Below are positions 1 through 9,612 of a stretch of DNA of 64,000 bases, one piece after another. This stretch comes from Siderastrea radians (Eukaryota; Cnidaria; Anthozoa; Scleractinia; Rhizangiidae): positions 32,021,807-32,085,806 of the forward strand of contig OZ024896.1 in the NCBI GenBank assembly GCA_964017195.1, in the 5' to 3' direction. A program made the translations under genes and the position numbers. Within the stretch, counting starts at the first letter, position 1. The number at the start of each line of letters is the position of its first letter. The notes beneath the pieces are model-generated. The model was not told where the DNA came from, searched no databases, and saw only the letters and a list, made by a program, of their open reading frames with translations.

Positions 1-369
1 GAAAATGAGAAGGCCGATTACATCAGTCGCCTTCTAGACTTTGATGATTGGCAAATCACGCATGATCTCTTTCTAAGTTTGGAAGAGTTATGGGGCCCGC
101 ATACAGTTAACTGCTTTGCTAATTATTATACAGCAAAGCTCCCTAGATTCTTTCAGCGTTTCTGGAATCCGGGTGCGTCAGGAATTGACTTCTTTGCCCA
201 AGAGCTAAGTACCGACAATTGTTTAGTGGTTCCTCCAGTTTCTCTTGTTGCTCGCGTGATCCATTATCTGAGCCTACAGAAAGCGATGGCTACTCTTGTA
301 GTCCCATTATGGCCTTCGTTCAGTTTCTGGCCTCTTCTGCATGACGAGCAAATATCGGTCGTTCATTAA
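1..369 (+). CDS. DIRS/Ngaro-type retroelement, C-terminal RNase H region (partial, runs off the left edge)
   Basis: The reading frame is open from base 1 to the stop at 367-369. It carries the pattern that ends the RT-RNase H protein of DIRS/Ngaro retrotransposons: an ADYISRL block, a DDW, then WGPHTV, FAN, LPRF, WNPGA, DFFAQ, and near the end LVVPLWPS followed by WPLL. In these elements the protein copies the RNA into DNA and removes the RNA strand. The start lies outside the window. The tyrosine recombinase pieces follow on the same strand, in the expected order. The family assignment rests on motif order; DIRS versus Ngaro cannot be settled without the terminal repeats and the RT domain. 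Confidence 0.8.
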   Translation, partial: ENEKADYISRLLDFDDWQITHDLFLSLEELWGPHTVNCFANYYTAKLPRFFQRFWNPGASGIDFFAQELSTDNCLVVPPVSLVARVIHYLSLQKAMATLVVPLWPSFSFWPLLHDEQISVVH

Positions 370-1244
370 AGGATGCTTTACGCTGAATGCATCCCAAGTT
401 CTCACCCTGGGAAGAAATTTATGTTCATTCCTTGGTTCTCCTCGTTTTACAGGCGAGGTTGTCGCGCTTAGATTCGAATTTTTGTAGGGATTATCCAGCT
501 TCATTGCCCTTCGAGTAGTTTCTGAACTAGCTTTTAGTACTGGTATTTGCAGGATTTGACACTGGTCATTAGTTGCATGGACAGCCGTGTCCAGGGTAAA
601 TGACACTGGTCATGTGAAGGGACGACTGCGTCCGTTGGAGAAGATTTCTGTCGTCTTAGAGTTTTGTTAGTAGAACGAGGTTTCGAGTTCTCTCGACATT
701 CGGAGACTTGTTCACGTATGGAAAATTGTGTCCTTTTTTGACACTGGTTCGCGAATCATGACTGCTATTCTGGGCAAGGTTTTTCACAAGGTTGAACTGC
801 GTTGTTCTTGTTGGTTTAGGTTATTTATCTTTCTTAATCAAGGCTGTTACTTTGTTTTTGCTGATTGTTAGGTTATTTAAGTGTCCGAGCTGACTGTGTC
901 CTAGACAGGCTGTTGCCTACTTTATATTCGTTTGCTCGTAGTTTGTAGGGCCTTTGGCGGTTTAAACGATCTACTAGAGCAAGTCGCGTTTAGGGTATAT
1001 ATGCAGTTATTACGCGTTTGTTATTTAGTTTTCTTTGTAGGTTATTCGCTAGGCCTTTGTTTAGGAGCTACTCTGCATGCCTATTTTGCCCCGGGGAGGT
1101 CGGTGTAGTTTCTTACTATTGTGCTGCCTGCAGACATTACGTCATTGGCATAGGGCCGCTTATTATAATCGCTGTCATCGCTTGCGTCACAATTGCTAGA
1201 GCCGCTATCCTGTTGTTGTAAAATTTTGGTGATATAATTTTTTC
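370..1244 (+). other. Spacer between the RNase H and recombinase frames of the DIRS-like element
   Basis: No convincing coding region is seen. The motif GACACTGGT occurs three times (near 558, 603 and 740). A pyrimidine-rich stretch ending in TTTTTTCTTGCAG lies just before the recombinase frame (about 1238-1250) and looks like a splice acceptor, so the recombinase may be reached by splicing. Short frames on both strands here are not family-like. Confidence 0.4.
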
Positions 1245-2264
1245 TTGCAGGTCGTAATTGCAAGTAAAGCATGGATGGTGTTCCCTCCTGCTATTAGGTC
1301 GGCTTTCAATTCTTTATTTAGTTGTTTACTTAGTTCCAGGGCGGATTCTACTGTGAAGAAATATCTTAAGGAAATAAACGAGTTTTTACTGTGGTGTAGG
1401 ACTAGGAAAATTGCGCTACAGTTGCCATTTTCTTCTTCTGTTGTCGCCCTTTCTCTGTTTGACTTAGATCAACAGCTTAGGTCCCCGGTCGCAATGGTTT
1501 TAGTCCATGCTGCGCTGAAATGGTTCCATTCCTTTGTTCCTGATTCGATGATGGTCCCAATCCTTTGGATAACGCTTGTTGCAAGAACTTGATTGCCTGC
1601 GCCAAGAGGACAAGGAGCAATCCAGTTAACAAGAAAAAGCCCGTGGACCCTGCCATCATTAGAAGCATTATTGACAGGCATGGCGCTGAGGAAGCATCTT
1701 TAAAGGACTTACGTATTGCCGCAATACGTTCTTTAGGTTTTGCAGGATTTTTTCGTTAACGAGTTGGCTAATATTCAGCCAAAGCACCTCACGTTTTGCG
1801 ATGGTTTTGTTAAAATTTTTGTGCCAAGGAGTGAAACGGATGTATATATAGAGGGCAACTATGTTTATATCGCTAAGTTAGAGAACAAATACTGCCCAGT
1901 AGCTATCTTACGTAAGTATATTGAAGCAGCCAATTTGGATCTGTCTAGTCACTTGCCCTTATTCAGGCCATTAACGAAGAACAAGTCGGGTTATAGTCTT
2001 AGGAATGGCAAGTTATCCTATACTCGCTGCAGAGAACTATTTAAGACTACTTTGAAAGATTTGGGCTATGATCCCAAGGAATATGGCCTACATAGTCTGC
2101 GTTCTGGGGGTGCTACAGCTGTTATCAGTAATAACGCTTCCAAAGCCGTTTCTGAGAGGTTGTTAAAACTTCATGGGCGCTGGAAAACAGACGAAGCGAA
2201 AGACATGTACGTTTTAGAGACAGAATGTAATCGTTTAAGTGTGACGAAATATTTAGGTATTTAG
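1245..2264 (+). pseudogene. Tyrosine recombinase of the DIRS/Ngaro-type element, broken by two frameshifts
   Basis: This encodes the phage-integrase-like recombinase that DIRS/Ngaro elements use in place of a DDE integrase. It is read in three pieces: 1245 to about 1550, about 1553-1759, and about 1745-2264. The N-terminal core-binding part matches the family. The catalytic domain keeps its landmarks: the first arginine in GFAGFFR just before the second frameshift, the H-x-x-R of HSLRSGG (2091-2102), the HGRW box (from 2172), and the tyrosine of MYVLE (2208-2210). The end, SVTKYLGI, is a usual C terminus for the group. The catalytic residues survive but the frame does not, so this copy should be inactive. 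Sequencing error at either shift is possible. Confidence 0.85.
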
Positions 2265-2513
2265 CTCATATTTTTAAAATATGTTATTTGTTTTTCCTTG
2301 ACCAATGCTGTAAGATTACTTTTCATTAAAGTGTTAGGGTTCGCACGCGACCCACCCATATCTGATTTCGCCTGGTTTTTTGCGGTTATTTAAGCGGTAA
2401 ATAATTTACGTTCGTTTGAGCGAAGCGAATTAGAACGTAACACTTTTCAGCTAATAAGACCACGCACGGTGTCTTAATTTCATAAATAAATTACAGTCAC
2501 GTGATCCGTTATA
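2265..2513. other. 3' flank of the DIRS-like element, no gene seen
   Basis: AT-rich. It holds a short inverted pair, TTACGTTC (about 2407) and GAACGTAA (about 2432), around a GC-rich centre, which could be part of a terminal or internal repeat of the retroelement. No element boundary could be placed. Confidence 0.3.
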
Positions 2514-2642
2514 TTAGTTCTGAGGGGGGTAGTGATGATGCACTTTAGCGTCGTCTCCCACAATCGTCACTCCGCCATGTTGTTCAACTTCCACTTTGGT
2601 GGTCATGTTATTGTAATTATAAACCACCACATTATGCTGGAT
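2514..2642 (-). CDS. Candidate orphan terminal exon, 42 codons plus stop
   Basis: Read on the minus strand, a good acceptor (TTTTTCTTGCAG) is followed by an open phase-0 frame ending at TAA (2514-2516). The peptide is polar and valine-rich, contains HGGVTIVGDDAKV and ends HHHYPPQN. A second exon-like segment lies at 2709-2762, with CTTTCAG before it and a GTCAAG donor after it, but its only open reading ends in phase 2 and does not join this exon in frame. The Harbinger element inserted just upstream (3039-9612) may have split an older gene. The family is not recognised and the call may be chance. Confidence 0.3.
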   Translation of the reverse strand: MQHNVVVYNYNNMTTKVEVEQHGGVTIVGDDAKVHHHYPPQN

Positions 2643-3035
2643 CTGCAAGAAAAACATGTCAGTTTAATAGTTATAATTGAGAGAACACCCTAGCCACAAA
2701 GGCTTGACCTGTGAAACTCAAGATCAGAGTGGAAATGAACCACATCGGTGTGTGGAGTCAACCTGAAAGACAGACATTAGATAAGCGTGCATGTTGGACG
2801 TATGATCTCATGATTTTGCATTCTGCAATTGGCAAATTTTTATAAGTATCATTAAGGCCGCGGGTGAGAAAATGCGTCATCAGTATTTATTTATTTAAAG
2901 CGTCTGCACGAAGTGCGACGAATGGTAGCGACATTGCACGACATATTCATGAATAGGCTCTTCAGTAAAACTTCCAGTGTCTGAATCAGTAATTGCACGT
3001 GCGTTAAATCGTGTGCCACGGATATTCTGTGACTT
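2643..3035. other. Non-coding stretch left of the Harbinger element
   Basis: Apart from the exon-like segment at 2709-2762 (minus), nothing gene-like is seen. Confidence 0.3.
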
Positions 3036-3038
3036 TTA

Positions 3039-3174
3039 AGGCCAAGTAATACGGGCAACATTTTCTTTCAACTTGTCGCGCAACAATGTTGCGTTGCAAG
3101 TTGAAAAGCCTTGTTGCGCGTATTACCACCTCCGTGAGCAACTTGTCACGCAACAAAATTACGTGTTGCAAGTT
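3039..3174 (+). repeat. Left terminal inverted repeat of the Harbinger element
   Basis: It begins AGGCCAAGTAATACGGGC. It holds two imperfect palindromes built from CAACTTGTCRCGCAACAA followed by its near complement ending GCAAGTTG. A third, diverged copy of this unit lies just inside the TIR at about 3238-3282, preceded by another CGTATTACCAC. Such subterminal palindromes are probable binding sites for the element's own proteins (inference). Confidence 0.93.
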
Positions 3175-3350
3175 GTGGCAACATGTTGCGCAAAGTAGAC
3201 TTGAGGTCTACTTTTTGCAACAAATTTTACTTTTGTTGCTCGTATTACCACTGATGTTACAACTTGCCACGCAACAAGTTTGAATCAAACGCTAGTGATT
3301 GGCCGCCGGTGAAGCGCGCCAGCGCGGCAAATTTGAACATGTAAACAAAC

Positions 3351-4295
3351 ATGGCGGACAGAGGTGAAGAAATTGAAGTCGTGAACGAAGTTGAATTTCT
3401 TGACCAAAAACTGTCCGAAGCTCAGAAATTTGACCTTTACCGAGACCTTCAAGGCTATTGTTGCCTATGGGAGACCTCCAATGTCGATTACAAAAACCGA
3501 GAGCTAAAGGAAAAGGCGTTAGAGGACCTTTCGCAAAAATTCAACTTGACCCAGAGCTTTCTTAAACGGCAACTGCACACCCTCAGAACAGCGCTGGTCC
3601 GAGAACTAAAAAAGGAAAACGAGGGCCAACAGTCGAAATGGAAGTTCTACGATACGTTGAAGTACATGAAGGAAGACGTCCAACGTTCCCTAAAAGCGAA
3701 AGAAGAAAGCGAGTGGACCGAGGGCGAGACCGAGCAGTTAATTGAGTACTACAAGCAGAACGAGCAACTGTGGAACCACCATCTTGCTTCCTACAGAGAT
3801 CGACAGGTTAGGGAGCTGAACTACAAAAAGCTTTGCGAGCTTTTACCAGGTCGAAGCCACGACGACATAAAAAAGCAGTGGAACATTTTGAAGACCATTT
3901 TCAACCGAGAGGTGAAGAAAGAAGAAGAAAGCAAGGTCAGTGGAGCCGGCACGGACGCCGTGTACACTTCCCAGTGGAAATATCTCAAGGCACTGATGTT
4001 TATCAAGGGGAGTGATGACGTCGACCCTGCCGTTTCTACTCTTGATGGTAAAGAAAACGAGAGACCGGCCAAGAAAATGAAGGCTGATAGAGCAAGAGAA
4101 TTTGAAGAGGTGAAGTTGGAATTGTACAAGGAAGCCATCAAATGTCTTCAGAGTCCACTTCCACTTAGTGATTCAGCGAACACGGAAAATCGAGATGACT
4201 CGATTAGTTTGTTTGTAAAATCACTAGAGTCCACTTTGCGACGGTTTTCGGGTCGCCACCTTGCGATCGCAAAGAAGAGGATCAACGATGTTTGA
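3351..4295 (+). CDS. Harbinger-encoded MADF-domain (Myb/SANT-like) DNA-binding protein, 314 aa
   Basis: A single-exon frame with the start in a good context (ACAAACATGGCG). Two related helical modules can be seen. The first, about residues 25-110, has a LWETSNVDYKNRELK block and a K-W-K-F end. The second, about 120-225, has WTEGETEQLI, LWNHHLASYRDR and an S-Q-W-K-Y end. The conserved tryptophans and the DY-K-R / YRDR pattern are those of MADF domains. The tail is charged, with a lysine-rich stretch near residue 240 that could be a nuclear signal. In PIF/Harbinger elements the second protein binds the terminal repeats and helps bring the transposase into the nucleus (known for the superfamily). 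It converges with the transposase gene at the other end. Confidence 0.88.
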   Translation: MADRGEEIEVVNEVEFLDQKLSEAQKFDLYRDLQGYCCLWETSNVDYKNRELKEKALEDLSQKFNLTQSFLKRQLHTLRTALVRELKKENEGQQSKWKFYDTLKYMKEDVQRSLKAKEESEWTEGETEQLIEYYKQNEQLWNHHLASYRDRQVRELNYKKLCELLPGRSHDDIKKQWNILKTIFNREVKKEEESKVSGAGTDAVYTSQWKYLKALMFIKGSDDVDPAVSTLDGKENERPAKKMKADRAREFEEVKLELYKEAIKCLQSPLPLSDSANTENRDDSISLFVKSLESTLRRFSGRHLAIAKKRINDV

Positions 4296-6362
4296 AGTTG
4301 AAATGGAGTGCTATGCTCCACAAGGTTTCTCTACATCGGTACCTGCAAGCAGCCCTCTGCCCTCAGACCTTGTGGCACCTGCATTTAGCTCTGGCAACTT
4401 AAACTGGCCGTATATGCATTGACACTCAAAGGATTTGTTTTGCTTTTTTCTTGTATTGGTTCTAAACGTTGGACACACGTATTTTTGTAGTCCAGTTGTT
4501 CAAAATTAAGCCAGGCAAGGCTAATCCAGGGTTAAAAGTCTCACAAAGGTTTTAATTCATCTTGTGTGTATGCATAACTTCAGAAATTATTTATTAATAT
4601 CACATTTGCATTAATAAGTACCTTTTAAAGTGGTACATGATTATATAGACAAGGACTTCAAACAGCCCGTCTCATTGATAACAGATACAGTACAATGTTA
4701 AAATCTATAAGGCAATTAAATTACTCTTGAAGTATTTATGAGAAAACTATTCGAAAAATAACTTACACCTTTCAGTACCTTTTGGAATGGTTTGGATAAA
4801 AATTTAATGTATATGACTTGAATATAAAAATATGGACAGTCTAATTTGTAAGATTGCAAGCACAGTTTTCATTTTACAATTCAGTGACAAAATAACTTGT
4901 ATCGATCTTTCAGTACCTTTTGGAATGGTTTGGATAAAAAATTAATGTATATGACTATTTTCGTCCCTGGCAAAGTTAATATTTTGAATTATATTATGGC
5001 TTGGTTATAAATTAATCAGTACATTTGCCATCAATTAATTTTTCAATGGGTAATTTCCAGTGTTATAATAAAGCCATGTATGATTTCCGTCAACCCTTTT
5101 CAAGCAAAACTTACATCTATCTAGATCAAACTACTAATTCAAGCCTCCCCTTTCAAACAAAACTGGGTCTGCAATCATGTTTACTAACCAGAATGAAGTG
5201 AAAAGCATGTTCTTTTCAGTGTCAATGACATTTAATGTCATTTATACAATTGCACAACAAACTCTCCCAAAATTTCAAAGCTTTTAACTTGTATTAGGCT
5301 AGCAAAATTCAATATGTCAACAATATTCTATCCTGGCTCTGAGGCTTTTAGCACAAAATTACCGAAATGTAAGAGTTTCTGTTGTCTGCCAATTTCCAAA
5401 CAAGACCGTTAGACAGTAAGTTCAACCCAAAATTTGGAAGTTTGTTTGAATGGCTCAGAGCTGGATTGTTATTATAAATATAAATTTTATAGTACATCTT
5501 TGTATATATTGTATGAAGTCTTATTAAACAATAGAGTTCTTCTGTCAAAGGCACTATTGTGTGATAGGTTGCCTAAGGAAATTTGATGTTCACAACAAAT
5601 GTTTAAGCCCAAGAACATAGTTGGAGGGCTTATATGAAGGTTGAACATCAAATTTTCAGAGGGAACCTATGAACCTAGGCCTGAGATAGAAGGACTCTAT
5701 TGTTTTTATTGTACAAAGCTAAATTTTGAGTGAAAATTGCCAAAAACGGGCACTATGCGCTGAAAGGCGCCTGCTGAGGAGAGACACTGTCGTGTCACGT
5801 GATCGATTTCGACTTATGGGAGCATGCCAAAATTTAGCATTGTACTATAATTCTGCATATAATATATGTCTAAAATCACATCAACAGTTGAGTGGAAGTA
5901 TCACTTTAAAAATAGCAATGAGACTTTTCTTGCACACACATTGCTGTTTCAACTTTAACTTTGGAGTGACTTTGGAGCAATAGCTGATTCAGATGGCATG
6001 TAATTTCTGGGTTTTTGTTTTGGTGATGTAATTAGGTCCATGAGAACTGACAGACCTCTTTAGTTCGGCGAGAACCACAGAGATAATTTAACAGCATAAA
6101 AGCATTAATTACTCTTGCACATTTCCTTGAACTTGTGTGAACAGTGAAGCTGAAAGGTGAGCTTGGATAAATAACTAAAGTTAAACTTTATGCATGACTG
6201 GTCATGCATGCACTTCACTTCAGGTTAATCGCAAGTGTTGCCACATCAAAATTTACATTTTAGTAATTTATGCATTAAGCCAATCAGAAGGACACCATAT
6301 GAATCAGCCACCACTCCAATACCACATAATGCAACATGAACTCTGCTTAACTTTATGTCGTA
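4296..6362. other. Harbinger interior between the two convergent genes, non-coding
   Basis: AT-rich, with no supported gene. A direct repeat of about 50 bp (around TTTCAGTACCTTTTGGAATG) occurs at about 4771-4823 and 4910-4958. A short foldback flanks GGAAATTTGATGTTCA (about 5577) and GAACATCAAATTTTC (about 5642). The small frames here have no family features. Confidence 0.5.
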
Positions 6363-6792
6363 CAGTGGAATCCCAATTTAACGAAGTCCCTGGTATAAAT
6401 GAAGGATATGCTTGAATGTTATTTTATCATTTAAACCCAGATACATTGTGCAAACATAGAATGTTGTTTTGAGAGAAATTTATTATTAACCAACCCATAT
6501 AACAGACATTTTGGTCGCTCTTCCACACATTTTTTATATTGCAGTGTTCCAGATTACTTATAAAGACAGAGGGTCAATAAAGAATTTTGAGGGGTCAATA
6601 GATGTGGATCTCTTCAAATCTTCTCAAGTTGACCGTTTATTTTGTTGGGTCATGTTGCCTGCTTTGTCGGGTTTTGACCCGAGACCCCTCTCTTATCTGG
6701 GACAATGTATTGGTATCATTTATAACGGAATCCCGATAGAATGACCTCATTTTCCCAGTCCCTTACACTTCGTTAAATTGGGGTTCAGTCTG
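6363..6792. mobile_element. Tc1/pogo-like MITE nested in the Harbinger element
   Basis: The left end starts CAGTGGAATCCCAATTTAAC and the right end is its approximate inverse (the strand complement reads CAGACTGAACCCCAATTTAA). TA precedes the left end; the right junction is less clean. The termini resemble the CAGT-start repeats of Tigger/pogo-type elements. It lies just downstream of the transposase stop codon, so it is probably in that gene's 3' region. Confidence 0.5.
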
Positions 6793-6837
6793 TTCTTACA
6801 ATTAAGCTGTTGAATGGTGAGAACCCAGCAAACTGAT

Positions 6838-7234
6838 TCAAGCGTCATCCACCCCACACAGTCTCCACTGCCAAGACACTGCTCCCTCCTTGCTAAAAAA
6901 GTCCATGTATTCTTCCCTGATGGCCCTTGCTTCAGTTGAATAGTTGTTGCTGCACTGTGGACGATAATTGAACCATGAGGATAGCTCATTATCACTACCT
7001 CTCCAGGGACCAGGGATCAAATTTCCATCTTCATCTTCTTGATCTGTCATTCCATTCACCCTGAAGAGAGTCAATTTCAGAGCATATAATTTATTGTATG
7101 AATATGTGAGCACCTACCTTTGTGTAGAGTTGCATACACCATAACAATAACAATTTGTAATATTATTATTTAGTGTGTCCCCAATTAGCACCTTGTCTTT
7201 ACAGGGTGCTAGATCAATTTGACACATAAATAAA

Positions 7235-7276
<42 letters not shown>

Positions 7277-9422
7277 CTTTCTCCAAGGTGTTTTTTATAT
7301 TCGAATCAGATTGAATTTGGATAAACATTTAATGATAAGAATTAGCGAGAAAAGTTTAAAACAACATTTCGATGTCTCCATGACATCATTTTCAAGTGAG
7401 AAAATAAAATATAGATGAGTTAATATAATTAATACAAGGTGAGGTGTTAAAAAAGTAAACAATAAGTAACAATTTGGCATGTAATTGTGTGTTTTAACAC
7501 CTCACCTTGTATATATTAACTCATCTATATTTTATTTTCTCACTTGAAAATGATGTCATGGAGACATCGAAATGCTGTGTTAAACTTTTCTCGCTAATTA
7601 TTATCCTTAAAGGTGTTTTCTTTTAAGAAATAGAAAATGGCCTGCCTGCCTACGTAGTGTGACGTTTGGGACAATTCCAATGCTGATGTCACACTTAGCC
7701 ACTGTTGAAATCTACAAAAACCACCCCATAGAGTTTGCATCAGGTCAAATTTTCATTGCTTTCAACATAATAAATGTGTTCACAAAAAAAATATCGAGAA
7801 AAAGAACAACTATACGTCACAGCCAAATAAAGCACATACAGTGAAACCTGCATTAAACGGACACCCTTGGGACCCTCGCGAGTGTCTGCTTAATACAGGG
7901 TGTCCTCTCAACACAGGTTCTATTTAATTGTGAAACAATAGTTAATTATTGTCCTTAATATCTCTCACCTTTATTTACCTGCATACTTAACATACTTTAT
8001 TGTAAACCTTTTGCAACTGGCCTTTCTAATCACTATATTACCTGGAAAACATGCTAAATACCTTACATATCAGTGTCATAATATCATAAAAATATCTTCT
8101 GGTGTCCGCTTAATACAGGTTTGTGAGTATTTAATGAACAAAATTCCAAGGGCATGCACTTTTTCCATGGCGTACGTACTGCTGATGTGCATAAGTAATA
8201 CTGCAGTGTATATGACCTAATATCTCACCTAACCATGCAACACAGGCATGTCCATTGCATAAATGAATTTTAAAGGTATCAGAAAATATTCAGCTGTTAG
8301 TGCTACTAAATGTAAATATAGCATTCAATTTTTTCTACGCATCATTGAAAAGTCCTACCTCAGAAAATTGTGAAGCACCAGTGCTGCCAAAATTAATGCA
8401 ATGACTGTGTCAGGCGGCAGAAGAATTGGGACTCGAAATACCCTCCACCTGTTGGCGATGATACCAAACCCATTTTCAGATATTCTTCGCATGCGCGACA
8501 GTCTGTAGTTAAAAATCCGCTGGGCTATCGACAACCCTGACAGCGGGAAAGGTTTCATCAAGTACCTTGTCAGGGCAAAGGCGTCGTCGCCTGTCAGTAC
8601 ATAAGGGACTGGCTTTGACCTTCCAGGCAAGGGTTTTGCTTTAGGCAAGGATAGTGTATTGTCAACTGAGCTTAGCGCTTTCTTAAGATCTGAATTTTGC
8701 CAAATGGCAGAGTCTGGCGAACGGCCATTCGTCCCAACACTCGCCCAGAGGCACTGATAGTCAGGCCCAAAGACAGCCAGAAGAACAATACTGTTGTTTC
8801 CCTTGTAGTCGTAAAAGTGAGAGCCGGAATTGGCTGGTTGTTGGATGATGACTCGCTTTCCGTCTATTGCTCCAATCCCATTTGGAAAGTTCCACCTCGA
8901 TTCAAACTTACTGGCGACCACCTCCCACTCTCTTTCAGTGTTTGGTACTTTCAGAAACTCACATGCGAGTACTTTGTGTACGGCACGGCTTGTTTCCGAG
9001 ACGATAGACGAAATTGTTTGACGAGAAATTCGGAATGCGTACTCGAGTGAATGAAAAGTTTCACCGGTTGCCAAAAAGCGCAACGTAACAGCAAGGCGTT
9101 CATCTGGCTTGATTGTTGCACGGACTGTATTAATTGGCAGTGGCTGCTCCTTATTTTCAACAAGCGGCGATATCTTCTCCACGAGAACGGAAAATTGTTG
9201 TTTTGTCATACGGAAAAACTCTTTGTACGCGACGCTGTCTCCAACTTCCAATTCCTTTACAAGCTGGTGATAAACACCTCTGTCTTCTCTCCGTGAAATC
9301 CAGTTTCGCATATATATCTTACGGTTTCGTTTTTTTGGCCTTTCCCCTTCTTCGTCAAGTAACAAGCTTAAAATAAGCAAGGAAGCTGCTCTCTTTCGAT
9401 GAAGAAGGTGAGCAGCCGCCAT
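6838..9422 (-). CDS. Harbinger DDE transposase (HARBI1-like), two exons, 428 aa
   Basis: Exon 1 is 9422-8359 and exon 2 is 7060-6838. The donor is AG|GTAGG at 8359/8358 and the acceptor is CTCTTCAG at 7061. The join gives HNFLR-VNGMTD in frame, total 428 residues. The start is the ATG in CAAAATGGCGGC at 9422: the frame is open upstream to 9620, but that part only reads through the TIR. The DDE triad is visible: D187 in AIDGK, D279 in LTGDDAF, and E316 in MRRISENGFG. An N-terminal basic patch (RPKKRNRK) precedes a helix-turn-helix-like region (RISRQTISSIVSE). The spliced C terminus has the usual EYMDFFSKEGAVSWQ type ending. If the intron is retained, translation stops right after HNFLR. Confidence 0.92.
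7329..7613. mobile_element. Foldback MITE with arms of about 120 bp
   Basis: The left arm (7329-7452) and right arm (about 7492-7613) are near-perfect inverted copies, including GCGAGAAAAGTTTAA and GGTGAGGTGTTAAAA, around a short AT-rich loop. A related segment (CGATATCATCTTGATATCA) occurs near 54970. The class is not settled because no clear target duplication was found. Confidence 0.7.
7839..8127. mobile_element. Tc1/pogo-like MITE with TA duplication
   Basis: The left end CAGTGAAACCTGCATTAAAC and the right end (complement CTCACAAACCTGTATTAAGC) form imperfect inverted repeats that continue into CGGACACC. TA lies on both sides (7837-7838 and 8128-8129). It sits in the transposase intron. 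Confidence 0.65.
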
Positions 9423-9476
9423 TTTGTTTACAGACAAATGACCAATCACAAGCGCAGGATTGTTGTAATTATCCGA

Positions 9477-9612
9477 AACTTGCAACACGTAATTTTGTTG
9501 CGTGACAAGTTGCTCACGGAGGTGGTAATACGCGCAACAAGGCTTTTCAACTTGCAACGCAACATTGTTGCGCGACAAGTTGAAAGAAAATGTTGCCCGT
9601 ATTACTTGGCCT
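9477..9612 (-). repeat. Right terminal inverted repeat of the Harbinger element
   Basis: Reverse complement of 3039-3174 over the whole length, followed directly by the TTA duplication at 9613-9615. Unlike the left end, no extra palindrome unit is seen inside the TIR, so the two subterminal regions are unequal. Confidence 0.93.

Larger units (their letters stand above)
7061..8358 (-). other. Intron of the Harbinger transposase with nested MITEs
   Basis: A 1,298-bp intron with a GT donor (8358-8357) and an AG acceptor (7062-7061). It holds a (TTA)n run at about 7235-7275 at the tail of a SINE-like fragment, a foldback element (7329-7613) and a Tc1/pogo-like MITE (7839-8127). No other coding region is supported. 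Confidence 0.8.
3039..9612. mobile_element. Apparently complete PIF/Harbinger DNA transposon (6,574 bp)
   Basis: The ends are inverted copies of each other: 3039-3174 equals the reverse complement of 9477-9612 over 136 bp with no mismatch that I found. The trinucleotide TTA flanks both sides (3036-3038 and 9613-9615), the target duplication expected of PIF/Harbinger. Inside are the two genes this superfamily carries: a MADF (Myb/SANT-like) DNA-binding protein on the plus strand near the left end and a DDE transposase on the minus strand from the right end. They converge. Both frames look intact and the TIRs match fully, which suggests recent movement. The interior also hosts smaller MITEs. 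Confidence 0.95.
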
